Shown: positions 1 to 6,456, counted from the first letter of the stretch. The stretch: 6,456 nt of DNA from Bacteroidales bacterium (GCA_029934165.1 JAOZMU010000206.1:1-6456); one strand, 5' to 3'. Made by a program: numbers and translations. The notes: a model not told the origin generated them from the sequence alone.

Positions 1-270
1 AAGCATGAAAGGAATAAAAAACAACTAAAAATTTATCACTTTTTTGTGGAATTGAGCAAATAATGTTATTTATCAGGAAAGGTATTGGCAATCAGATTAA
101 TAACGGTTATTGACAACACTAACGATACAGCTTAAAGTTACACCGACAATAATGATAAATTTCTATAAGCAGTAAATTGAAAATAAAAAACAAAAACGCT
201 ATTATTGGTTTGGTGTCCGCAATAACACCGCCACCAAGCCGTGTGTTATGAAACAACGACATAAACTCAG
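1..270. other. 5' non-coding leader upstream of the MG2/plug gene
   Basis: No convincing gene was seen here. Frame 1 is open from the left edge to a TAA at 61-63 (20 codons), so the extreme left could be the C-terminal tail of an upstream gene. This cannot be judged from so short a piece. The rest is AT-rich and holds a small perfect palindrome, AATAACGGTTATT, at 99-111 and a decayed copy of a 33-nt repeat at 118-150. An in-frame TAA at 262-264 bounds the following gene on its 5' side. A promoter for the downstream pair is expected here, but I found no clean Bacteroidota -33/-7 pair (TTTG with TAnnTTTG); the nearest is TTGGTTTG at 205-212, one base off and with no good -33 partner. Confidence 0.5.
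118..150 (+). repeat. Interspersed repeat, decayed copy 1
   Basis: This 33-nt stretch aligns without gaps to 5189-5221 at 25 of 33 positions. The last eleven bases, ACACCGACAAT, are identical. Six of the eight differences are transitions, mostly in the arms, so this copy no longer forms the near-perfect hairpin of the other one. Similarity continues weakly beyond the block, as TGA followed by TAAATT with a 5-nt length difference. It lies 120 nt before the MG2/plug gene. It is most likely a REP-like intergenic element; its function is unknown. Confidence 0.6.
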
Positions 271-2679
271 ATGATGACAAAATTAAAATTTTATGTGCGT
301 TTTTTTTTCGCTTTTGCACTTGCTTTTTCGCTTTTTTCGCAGCCTGCAAGCGCGATGACAGGAAACCCGATAAAACGGCTTTTGGATTTTTTGCAAAATT
401 ATGCAGAAAATTATATTTCTCAACAGATTTATATTCAGACAGATAGAAATATTTATCATAGTGGTGAGGTAATTTGGTTTTCGGGTTGGATTTTAGATGC
501 ACAAAATGGATTGCCAGATACGATGTGCCGAAATTTGTACGTGGAACTAATTGATTTTGAGAAGAAAAGAACAGACCATGTTCTTCTTGAGGTGAAAAAC
601 GGCTATGCAAACGGACGTTTTCTGCTGCCCAAAAAAAAGCGCGAGGGGGTTTATATACTACGAGCATACACGCGAATAATGCAAAATTTTTCATCAGGTT
701 TTCTCTTCTCAAAACCAATTACAATTGTTAATCCGTACAATTACAGAGAGTTTAAGGTGTTTTCGCGAAAAGCTATAAGAAAAAATAAAAGAAAATCTCG
801 TAAACCACAGATACATTTTTTTCCCGAAAGTGGAAATATAATTGCCGATGTAGAAAATAAAATTGTGTTTTCGGCAACAGATTTTTCAGGGCATAAAACC
901 GAGGTGGAGGCAAAACTTTATGAGAAAAAAAAGCAGAAGCTAATTGGCTCTACCACAACAAAAAACGGCATTGGTAGTTTTGTGTTTCAAGCTGAAAAGG
1001 AGACCGATTATTATGTCGAGGCAACTGGAAAAAACGGCAAACGGAAACGGTTTTCTATCCAATCGGCAAAGGTTGAGTCCTTTTTATTGTCAATTAAGAA
1101 TAACGCTAATTCCTTTGAAGTTCAGATTGTTACAGCACGCGATGTATCGGCAGACAGAAACGAAAATGAACTTGTTCTTGTTGCGCATAAATCGGGCAAA
1201 GTGGTTTGGTCTGAGGCAATTACGTATAAAGGTAAAGAACTACATTATAGCATAAACAAAAAAGTTTTAACTAAAGGAATAATAGAGTTTGTTCTTTTGG
1301 ACGCAAGACTAAATGTACTTGGCAAGAGACTGATTTACAACCGTAAAGAGCGAAATAATTTGATAGTTAAAAGTAATAAAACAGCTTTTTCGACACGCGA
1401 AAAGGTTGAATTAGAAATTGACTCCGAATTTGATGAAATGCAAAATCTTTCGGTTTCGGTTTCGTTTTTTGGCGATGATGCAGAAATAGACTTACGCAGA
1501 AAAAACATTCTTTCGAGCCTTTTGGTAGATGCAAGTACCGAAAACAGGCTTCGGCTTCTTCCGGAAAATGTGTACACTGATGACGAATATATTGATAATT
1601 TGCTGATTGCTTCGCAAAGTTCAAAGGTTGATTTTGAGTTAATTAACGACACTATTCGCACTCCAAAACATGGCAGAGAAAGGGCAATATCTATCAATGG
1701 GCGTGTTGAGCGTGTTATGAGTTTTCCGGCAAAGGGAAGCGTCATAAAGCTCAGTGTATTAAGCGAATACTATGAGCCACTTAAAACAAAAGCAAAGGAA
1801 AATGGCGAATTTTCGTTTGGTGATTTGAATTTTTACGATACGACAACAATTTTCATTGAAGCCAAAAACAAAAACGGACGAAAGAATATGGCAATCGAGG
1901 TTATTGACCCGAAAAATCCTGAAATTGGCTACGATTTTTTCTATGATACTCCATTGAATATCAGCGATAAAGCTCGTGCATATTTGGCTGAAAAATCTGT
2001 CGCCGACAACGAAATTGATAAATATCGCGAGCATTATATCCATGCAGATATTATGGACGAAGATTCTGATTTGCCGCCTCGTACACGAATATACGACCGC
2101 GCTGATAATGTTATAGTTTTTGATGAAACCAATAGCCATTATTCGTCTCTTACTGAGGCTCTTCGCGGAAAAGTACCCGGAATGACGCTGGGCAGTAATT
2201 CGGCATCGTTGCGAGGTGCTGGCACTATGACAGGCTCATCAAATCCGCTTGTGCTAATAGACGGAATGCCAACAGATTACTCTACATTAGATGCCATAAA
2301 CCCGCAAGATGTTGACCGTGTTGAAATTTTGAAAAGTGCTGGAAATACTGGAATTTTCGGGCAAAGAGGAGCAAATGGGGTAATTTCTGTTTTTACAAAA
2401 CGTGGATATTATGTTACAGGCGAAATTGAATTTGATACTACTGGTTATCAGAGTTTTGTGAAATTTGTTGCGCCAAATTACGAAAAAAGTAAAAACCTAC
2501 AAACGCCCGATAATCGAATAACGCTTTTTTGGAATCCCAAATTAGCAATTCGGCATAAACAAAAAACAAAAATTTCGTTTTTTACTTCTGACATAAAAGG
2601 ACGCTTTCGGGTTGTTATTGAGGGAGTTTCTAAAACAGGAAAGATACTTTTTTATGAACATTATATCACTGTAAACTAA
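271..2679 (+). CDS. Secreted MG2-domain protein with C-terminal TonB-receptor plug domain, no beta-barrel
   Basis: The product has 802 residues. Residues 1-28 form a signal peptide (basic KLKFYVR, hydrophobic core, PASA cleavage site), so it is exported to the periplasm or outer membrane. Residues 52-153 resemble an alpha-2-macroglobulin MG2 domain (IYIQTDRNIYHSGEVIWFSG and a YILRAYT strand). A second macroglobulin-like beta domain spans about 182-262 (FFPESGNIIAD onward). A carboxypeptidase-regulatory-like fold is plausible at 471-546. Residues 625-712 are a SusC/RagA-type plug: LRGKVPGM, LVLIDGMP, VDRVEILKS and RGANGVISVFTKRG. The last 50 residues (TLFWNP, then FYTSD-like FFTSDIKGRFRVVIEG) are the beta domain usual at the end of this family. 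No barrel follows, so it is not a transporter by itself. The start is ATG 271 (ATG 274 is equally possible); an in-frame stop lies at 262-264. The stop is 12 nt before the vault-protein gene, so they probably share an mRNA. Its role is unproven; binding of an envelope partner or peptide is a guess. Confidence 0.88.
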   Translation: MMTKLKFYVRFFFAFALAFSLFSQPASAMTGNPIKRLLDFLQNYAENYISQQIYIQTDRNIYHSGEVIWFSGWILDAQNGLPDTMCRNLYVELIDFEKKRTDHVLLEVKNGYANGRFLLPKKKREGVYILRAYTRIMQNFSSGFLFSKPITIVNPYNYREFKVFSRKAIRKNKRKSRKPQIHFFPESGNIIADVENKIVFSATDFSGHKTEVEAKLYEKKKQKLIGSTTTKNGIGSFVFQAEKETDYYVEATGKNGKRKRFSIQSAKVESFLLSIKNNANSFEVQIVTARDVSADRNENELVLVAHKSGKVVWSEAITYKGKELHYSINKKVLTKGIIEFVLLDARLNVLGKRLIYNRKERNNLIVKSNKTAFSTREKVELEIDSEFDEMQNLSVSVSFFGDDAEIDLRRKNILSSLLVDASTENRLRLLPENVYTDDEYIDNLLIASQSSKVDFELINDTIRTPKHGRERAISINGRVERVMSFPAKGSVIKLSVLSEYYEPLKTKAKENGEFSFGDLNFYDTTTIFIEAKNKNGRKNMAIEVIDPKNPEIGYDFFYDTPLNISDKARAYLAEKSVADNEIDKYREHYIHADIMDEDSDLPPRTRIYDRADNVIVFDETNSHYSSLTEALRGKVPGMTLGSNSASLRGAGTMTGSSNPLVLIDGMPTDYSTLDAINPQDVDRVEILKSAGNTGIFGQRGANGVISVFTKRGYYVTGEIEFDTTGYQSFVKFVAPNYEKSKNLQTPDNRITLFWNPKLAIRHKQKTKISFFTSDIKGRFRVVIEGVSKTGKILFYEHYITVN

Positions 2680-2691
2680 AAACAACGAGCT

Positions 2692-5181
2692 ATGTCAAAC
2701 AACCGCGAACGAGACTTGGTGCTTGCACCCAACGAATTTGCCTACATTTCTGACCAAACAAAAGGGCATATTGTTGCCTATGTTGGACCTTTCAAAACAA
2801 GTATGGCTAACACCGACCAGCCTGTTTATTTTGACGAGAAAATCAAACGTTTCAAAGTTTGTTCTCTTGAAGAGTCGATAAAAACATTTACCACCGTGCC
2901 AGAGGGTTGGTATGTTGTGTTAAAAAATCCGCAAGCAGAAAATAAGCAACCTACACCAGGGACTGCAAACAACCTACCAACACTGGATATTGGACGAAAA
3001 GTGAACTTGCCCGGACCGACATTTTTTGCGCTGTGGCCAGGTCAAATGGTGCGCGTTTTGAAAGGACACCGACTGCGCTCAAATCAGTATTTGTTGGTAA
3101 GGGTTTATGAGGAAGAACAGGCACGAAAAAACTGGAATAAGGCTGTTATTATGCCGCAAAAAGCCGATGCTTCGGACGAAACTGCCAAAGATGAAATTGT
3201 CTTGCCGGCAAGCGATGCGCCTAATTTAGCTGTTGGTAAGTTGCTGGTTATCAAGGGAAGCGATGTTTCTTTTTACATTCCACCGACAGGAATTGAAGTT
3301 GTGCCAGATATTAACAGAAATTATATTCGGCATGCAGTTACGCTAGAACGTTTGGAATACTGTATTTTGCTTGATGAAAACGGAAATAAACGCTACATAA
3401 AAGGTCCCGATGTTGTTATACCTCAGCCAACTGAGACGTTTTTTGTGAAAAATGGACACCGCAAATTTAAGGCTATTGAGCTGAACGAAACAAGCGGAAT
3501 TTATGTGAAAGTAATTTCGCCATATACCGAAGGTGAAAAGACGTATCGCATTGGAGAAGAGTTGTTTATAACAGGAAAAGAGCAAATGATTTATTACCCT
3601 CGCCCAGAACACGCTTTGATAAAATATGGCGAGCAAGAGTTATATCATGCCGTTGCAATTCCGCCAGGCGAAGGGCGTTATTATTTGAACCGAAAAACCG
3701 GACAAATTTCGCTAAAAAAAGGACCTTGTATGTTCTTGCCAGACCCTCGCGAAGCCGTTATTGTGCGTCGAGTTTTGTCGCCAAAACAAGCTAATTTATG
3801 GTATCCAGGCAATGTCGAAGTTTTGGAATATAACGAGAAATTGCAGGAGTTTGCACAAGAAAAAGAAGTTTGTCAGGACTATATTCCTGCACCAAAATTG
3901 CAGCAGCAAATGCCTCTTCAGATGCAAGATGCGATTCAGGATAAGAAGGAAATGCTTGCCGAAATTGCCAGCGACGAATTTGTACGTAGCCAAAGTTACA
4001 CTACGGCACGCACTATTACGCTGGACACAAAATACGAAGGTGCTGTTACTGTGGAAGTTTGGACGGGATATGCTGTTCTGGTAACCGGAAAAACTGGTGT
4101 TCGTAAGGTAATTGTCGGACCGCAAACATATTTATTGGAATATGATGAGAATCTGGCAGTTATAGAACTTTCGACCGGAAAACCAAAAAATGACGATAAT
4201 ACAATAAAATCGGTTTATTTACGTGCGTTGCACAACAAAGTATCTGATATTGTTGAAGTTGAAACAAAAGATTTATGTCCAACTCAGATAACACTTTCGT
4301 ATCGAGTGAATTTTACCGATGACCCCGAAAAATGGTTTAATGTAGAAAATTATGTAAAATTCCTAACAGACCATTTGCGCTCTAAAATACGAAATGCGGT
4401 ACAAAAAATTCCTGTAACCGAATTTTATGCGCGCGGAATTGATATTTTGCGAGATATTATTCTGGGCAAAGTTGATGAATCTGGCTCGCGACAGGGCGGA
4501 AAATTCAAAGAAAACGGAATGGTTATTTATGATGTCGAAGTGTTAGATATCAGCCTATTAGATGAAGATGTCGAAGCACTACTTTTTGATGCACAACACC
4601 AAGAAGTAAAGCAAAAACTGGAAATTGTTGCCCAGCAGAATATGTTGAAATTTACGAAGGAAACCGAAAATATTTCGCGACAAATTGTTGTTGAACAATC
4701 GACAACACGCCAGCAAAACATTGATTTAGAGAAACAAGAAGTAGAAAAACATTTATTGCTTACTTTGGCAAAATTGCAATCCGAAGTACAATCGCAACAA
4801 AATGCTCTCGAAGCTAAACTTGCGCGTCAAGAAATTCTGACACAGATAGATACAAGCGAGCTGGAACGCAAAAAAGCTACCAAAGAGCTGGAACTTGAAA
4901 TGGCACAAAAAGCGTTAGACCAAAAACTGCTAGAAATCAAAGCAGACGTCGATGCAGTTGTGGGCAAAGCAAAAGCTGTTTCGCCAGACTTAATCGCTGC
5001 GCTTCAGTCGTTTGGCGACAAAGCACTTGCCGAAAAAATGGCAGAATCGATGGCACCATTATCAATTCTTGGCGGGAAAAGCATTGCCGATGTTTTTGGA
5101 AATTTACTGAAAGGAACAAAACTTGAAAATGTCCTTTTGGCAGAAACAACCAAAACGAATAAAGGCTATAAAAAGAAATAG
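2692..5181 (+). CDS. Bacterial major vault protein (MVP) homologue
   Basis: The product has 829 residues with no signal peptide or membrane segment, so it should be cytoplasmic. It follows mammalian MVP (about 860-890 residues) from end to end. Residues 8-505 are vault repeats: LVLAPNEFAYISDQ matches the MVP N-terminus, then TTVPEGWYVVLKNP, the YRIGEELFITG repeat signature, and GPQTYLLEYDENLAVIELSTGKPK, which corresponds to the last mammalian repeat. Residues 506-625 are the SPFH-like shoulder (DIVEVETKD, FKENGMVIYDVEVLDIS). Residues 626-760 are a long charged helix, the cap helix that packs subunits side by side. Residues 761-812 (AVSPDLIAALQSFGDK to IADVFGNLL) match the cap-ring segment. 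In eukaryotes MVP alone assembles the hollow shell. By manual alignment mammalian repeats 4 and 5 are absent, repeat 3 has an insert near 144-180, and a Gln/Met-rich linker lies at 376-435. ATG 2692 is 12 nt after the upstream stop, with no clear Shine-Dalgarno. The N-terminal repeats argue against a plain flotillin/stomatin. Homology is near certain; shell formation is inference. Confidence 0.93.
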   Translation: MSNNRERDLVLAPNEFAYISDQTKGHIVAYVGPFKTSMANTDQPVYFDEKIKRFKVCSLEESIKTFTTVPEGWYVVLKNPQAENKQPTPGTANNLPTLDIGRKVNLPGPTFFALWPGQMVRVLKGHRLRSNQYLLVRVYEEEQARKNWNKAVIMPQKADASDETAKDEIVLPASDAPNLAVGKLLVIKGSDVSFYIPPTGIEVVPDINRNYIRHAVTLERLEYCILLDENGNKRYIKGPDVVIPQPTETFFVKNGHRKFKAIELNETSGIYVKVISPYTEGEKTYRIGEELFITGKEQMIYYPRPEHALIKYGEQELYHAVAIPPGEGRYYLNRKTGQISLKKGPCMFLPDPREAVIVRRVLSPKQANLWYPGNVEVLEYNEKLQEFAQEKEVCQDYIPAPKLQQQMPLQMQDAIQDKKEMLAEIASDEFVRSQSYTTARTITLDTKYEGAVTVEVWTGYAVLVTGKTGVRKVIVGPQTYLLEYDENLAVIELSTGKPKNDDNTIKSVYLRALHNKVSDIVEVETKDLCPTQITLSYRVNFTDDPEKWFNVENYVKFLTDHLRSKIRNAVQKIPVTEFYARGIDILRDIILGKVDESGSRQGGKFKENGMVIYDVEVLDISLLDEDVEALLFDAQHQEVKQKLEIVAQQNMLKFTKETENISRQIVVEQSTTRQQNIDLEKQEVEKHLLLTLAKLQSEVQSQQNALEAKLARQEILTQIDTSELERKKATKELELEMAQKALDQKLLEIKADVDAVVGKAKAVSPDLIAALQSFGDKALAEKMAESMAPLSILGGKSIADVFGNLLKGTKLENVLLAETTKTNKGYKKK

Positions 5182-5188
5182 TCAAATT

Positions 5189-5221
5189 ACTATCGGTGTG
5201 GCTTTAAGCCACACCGACAAT
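5189..5221 (+). repeat. Palindromic interspersed repeat, intact copy 2
   Basis: Positions 5193-5204 and 5206-5217 are perfect 12-nt inverted arms (TCGGTGTGGCTT and its complement) around a single central T at 5205. In RNA this gives a 9-10 bp GC-rich stem with a short UUUAA loop. The element starts 7 nt after the vault-protein stop codon. No T-tract follows, so it is not a standard intrinsic terminator. It could stabilise the 3' end of the mRNA or pause transcription. It matches 118-150 at 25 of 33 positions, so the two copies bracket the MG2/plug and vault genes. A REP-like intergenic element is the simplest reading. Confidence 0.75.
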
Positions 5222-5268
5222 GGTGAAATAATAAATTGCATTACAGGCTTAATTTTAAAATAATAAAC

Positions 5269-5844
5269 ATGAAATATTTATTTGTTTTTTTTACATTGAT
5301 TATCTCTCAAAACATCTTTGCTCAAAATATTGAATTGCAAATTATTCAAAACTCCGAACTATCTAAGCTAAAATCGAATACCTGTAAATTACGAAAAGCT
5401 CCCTTTCGTTTAAATTTCGATATGCCGTACACAGACACAACAGAAAAATGGGTGAAGCTTGACTTTATTGCCACAACGCAAAAGTCTGTTTATAAACGCT
5501 TTGACAACGACGAAACAATTGGCGACATTCTATTTTTGGCAAATCACCCATTTGCATTCGATTTGAATAACCAAACAGAGACTATCGTTGTTGGATTAAA
5601 CGGTTACAACTCATGGTTTTACACTCCTAGCAAAAACAATTTGAGCAATTCTACCGTTAAAAATAAGACAATAAAATGTAGCGTCAACCTGAAAAACCTA
5701 TTACTTGACAATGCTAACGACAAAGAAAGTATGTTGGTTTCATTGCGTAGAATGCCGGTAAAAAAGATGTATCTTTGCTTTGAGCTAAAAAATGACAAAA
5801 ATGAAATCTTAAACAAAAAACATATAACCTTAAAATTTAAGTAA
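5269..5844 (+). CDS. Exported protein of unknown function, 191 residues
   Basis: I do not recognise this family. ATG 5269 is preferred over the in-frame TTG at 5236 because it places a clean signal peptide at the N-terminus (MKYLFVFFTLIISQNIFAQ, cleavage after residue 19). The mature part, about 172 residues, is hydrophilic with alternating beta-type stretches such as WVKLDFIATT, TETIVVGLNGYNSWFYTP and MYLCFELKNDKNEIL, ending in the basic HITLKFK. There is no lipobox cysteine at the cleavage site; cysteines lie at residues 39, 137 and 170. No membrane segment is seen after the signal, so it is probably a soluble periplasmic, surface or secreted beta-rich protein. It follows the vault gene by 87 nt, with the palindrome in between, and precedes the small basic protein gene by 52 nt. 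Whether it shares a transcript with the vault gene cannot be decided from the sequence. Confidence 0.75.
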   Translation: MKYLFVFFTLIISQNIFAQNIELQIIQNSELSKLKSNTCKLRKAPFRLNFDMPYTDTTEKWVKLDFIATTQKSVYKRFDNDETIGDILFLANHPFAFDLNNQTETIVVGLNGYNSWFYTPSKNNLSNSTVKNKTIKCSVNLKNLLLDNANDKESMLVSLRRMPVKKMYLCFELKNDKNEILNKKHITLKFK

Positions 5845-5896
5845 GCACATATTTTTATCCGTTACAGATAGTGGTGAATAACGTAAAATAAAAGTT

Positions 5897-6136
5897 ATGA
5901 AAAAGTTATTAATATTAATTGCAATATTTGCGGCAACACTACAATTGCAAGCGCAAAGTCCGGTGGTAAGAAAAGCTCACACCGCAGACAAATCCGAAAA
6001 AATAAAAAATGTTGAGTCAAAACGCGAAAAATCAACATGGAAAGATGGTATCGTACGTAACTTTACGGAAATCAGGAGAAAACAGCCCGTTGATACTACA
6101 AAAAACGACATAAACCGACGCTCCAAGAAAAAATAG
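5897..6136 (+). CDS. Small, very basic exported protein, 79 residues
   Basis: The family is not recognised. Residues 1-20 (MKKLLILIAIFAATLQLQAQ) form a typical Bacteroidota signal peptide ending in QAQ. The mature part of about 59 residues contains 19 Lys/Arg against 8 Asp/Glu, giving a net charge near +11. It ends in RRSKKK and has no cysteine and no predicted membrane segment. Low complexity and high charge suggest a disordered peptide. Binding to an acidic envelope polymer or nucleic acid is possible but unsupported. It starts 52 nt after the preceding gene, with AT-rich DNA and no Shine-Dalgarno before ATG 5897, and it is the last gene before the terminator at 6166. The good signal peptide and the following terminator support a real gene despite its size. 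Confidence 0.65.
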   Translation: MKKLLILIAIFAATLQLQAQSPVVRKAHTADKSEKIKNVESKREKSTWKDGIVRNFTEIRRKQPVDTTKNDINRRSKKK

Positions 6137-6165
6137 GTTAAGTATTATTTTGAGGTGTTGGAGAT

Positions 6166-6203
6166 AAAAAATTGCTGCCGATTAACATCGACAGCAATTT
6201 TTT
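6166..6203 (+). terminator. Strong intrinsic terminator, probably bidirectional
   Basis: ATTGCTG at 6171-6177 pairs with CAGCAAT at 6192-6198. One C/A mismatch (6178/6191) follows, then CGA/TCG and a TTAACA loop at 6182-6187. Five A residues at 6166-6170 pair with five T residues at 6199-6203, so the stem has a T-run on the + strand and a matching one on the - strand. It lies 29 nt after the stop of the small basic protein gene and ends this + strand gene group. Confidence 0.88.
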
Positions 6204-6456
6204 GTTGCAACGAACTATTCCTCGTATTTGGCAAACTAAAATAAATAATTTGCCTTAAAATCAATATGTAAAATGAATTTAATAAAGTAAACCATTAAAA
6301 TTCCTAACTAAAACTAAATCAGGCGTAAGCAAAATTATTAATTATTAATTTTCCATTACTATAAGGTATAAGACCTATTTTTTATGAAACGTTTAAGCTG
6401 AGAATTAACAACTTAGGTTAATAAAAAGCGTAAGAATTTTTGTAAGAGTACTTATA
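6204..6456. other. AT-rich region with no gene recognised
   Basis: No open reading frame of useful length was seen on either strand. An ATG at 6384 runs only five codons to a TGA. Two weak inverted repeats occur: GGCAAA at 6230-6235 with TTTGCC at 6249-6254, and an all-A/T hairpin at 6331-6352. The bidirectional terminator on its left and the high A/T content fit an intergenic region leading to a gene beyond the right edge. Confidence 0.5.

Noticed and set aside
248..274. Eight-codon upstream frame (MKQRHKLR) whose TGA overlaps the ATGATG start of the first gene
   Set aside because: The overlap could suggest a leader peptide, but such a short frame is expected by chance and no attenuator structure is seen nearby.
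119..718. 199-codon open frame on the - strand overlapping the leader and the start of the MG2/plug gene
   Set aside because: It overlaps a gene with clear domains, has no recognisable family, and its translation reads like the reverse of AT-rich coding DNA.
4207..4971. Reading the long protein as a flotillin/stomatin-type SPFH membrane protein
   Set aside because: It has no membrane anchor, and the SPFH-like part is preceded by about 500 residues of vault repeats and followed by a cap-ring motif, which fit MVP.
5770..5777. TATCTTTG, a match to the Bacteroidota -7 promoter motif TAnnTTTG
   Set aside because: It lies inside a coding region and the nearest TTG is 24 nt upstream, longer than the usual 19-21. 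A few such matches are expected by chance in this AT-rich window.
5860..5885. Possible third copy of the interspersed repeat (GTGGTGAATAA resembling ATGGTGAAATAA)
   Set aside because: Only the flank is similar. The palindrome and the ACACCGACAAT core are absent.
6330..6337. Minus-strand TAATTTTG, a -7-like motif
   Set aside because: There is no -33 partner and no open frame to its left on the - strand before the terminator.
6204..6456. A vault-RNA-like or other small RNA gene downstream of the operon
   Set aside because: No convincing stem-forming GC-containing segment, RNA polymerase III-type box or terminator pair was seen in this AT-rich stretch.
1..6456. CRISPR array, tRNA or rRNA genes, transposase
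   Set aside because: No regularly spaced repeats, no tRNA-like cloverleaf or TTCGAATC-type arm in a suitable context, and no transposase motifs were found.

Overview
This AT-rich window (roughly 35-40% GC by eye) looks like a chromosomal segment from a member of the Bacteroidota. Three things point there. The first gene carries a SusC/RagA-type TonB plug domain attached to an alpha-2-macroglobulin-like (MG2) domain, an architecture typical of that phylum. The exported proteins have lipid-poor signal peptides ending in Q/A-rich motifs such as LQAQ and IFAQ. None of the four genes has a clear Shine-Dalgarno sequence.

Layout, all on the + strand: (1) 1-270, a non-coding leader with a decayed copy of an interspersed repeat. 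(2) 271-2679, a secreted or periplasmic MG2/plug-domain protein with no beta-barrel. (3) 2692-5181, starting only 12 nt later, an 829-residue full-length homologue of the eukaryotic major vault protein (MVP). It has N-terminal vault repeats, an SPFH-like shoulder, a long cap helix and a cap-ring motif. (4) 5189-5221, a near-perfect palindrome that is a second copy of the repeat at 118-150. (5) 5269-5844 and 5897-6136, two unrecognised small exported proteins, the second very basic. (6) A strong, nearly symmetric intrinsic terminator at 6166-6203, then about 250 nt of AT-rich DNA with no gene.

The highlight is the MVP homologue. Vaults are known mainly as giant eukaryotic ribonucleoprotein shells, and MVP alone is enough to build the eukaryotic shell. 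I recall occasional reports of MVP-like genes in gliding Bacteroidota, so the presence of a bacterial homologue may not be wholly new. This copy does have the complete domain order needed for a shell. By manual alignment it lacks two of the nine mammalian repeats, and it has extra insertions in repeat 3 and in the linker before the last repeat. That suggests a shorter barrel.

The 12-nt spacing indicates that the MG2/plug gene and the MVP gene are co-transcribed, but their products should sit in different compartments (envelope and cytoplasm). Any functional link is therefore inference. The two small downstream genes are separated from MVP by the palindrome and may or may not share its transcript. 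No partner resembling TEP1, vPARP or a vault RNA was recognised.
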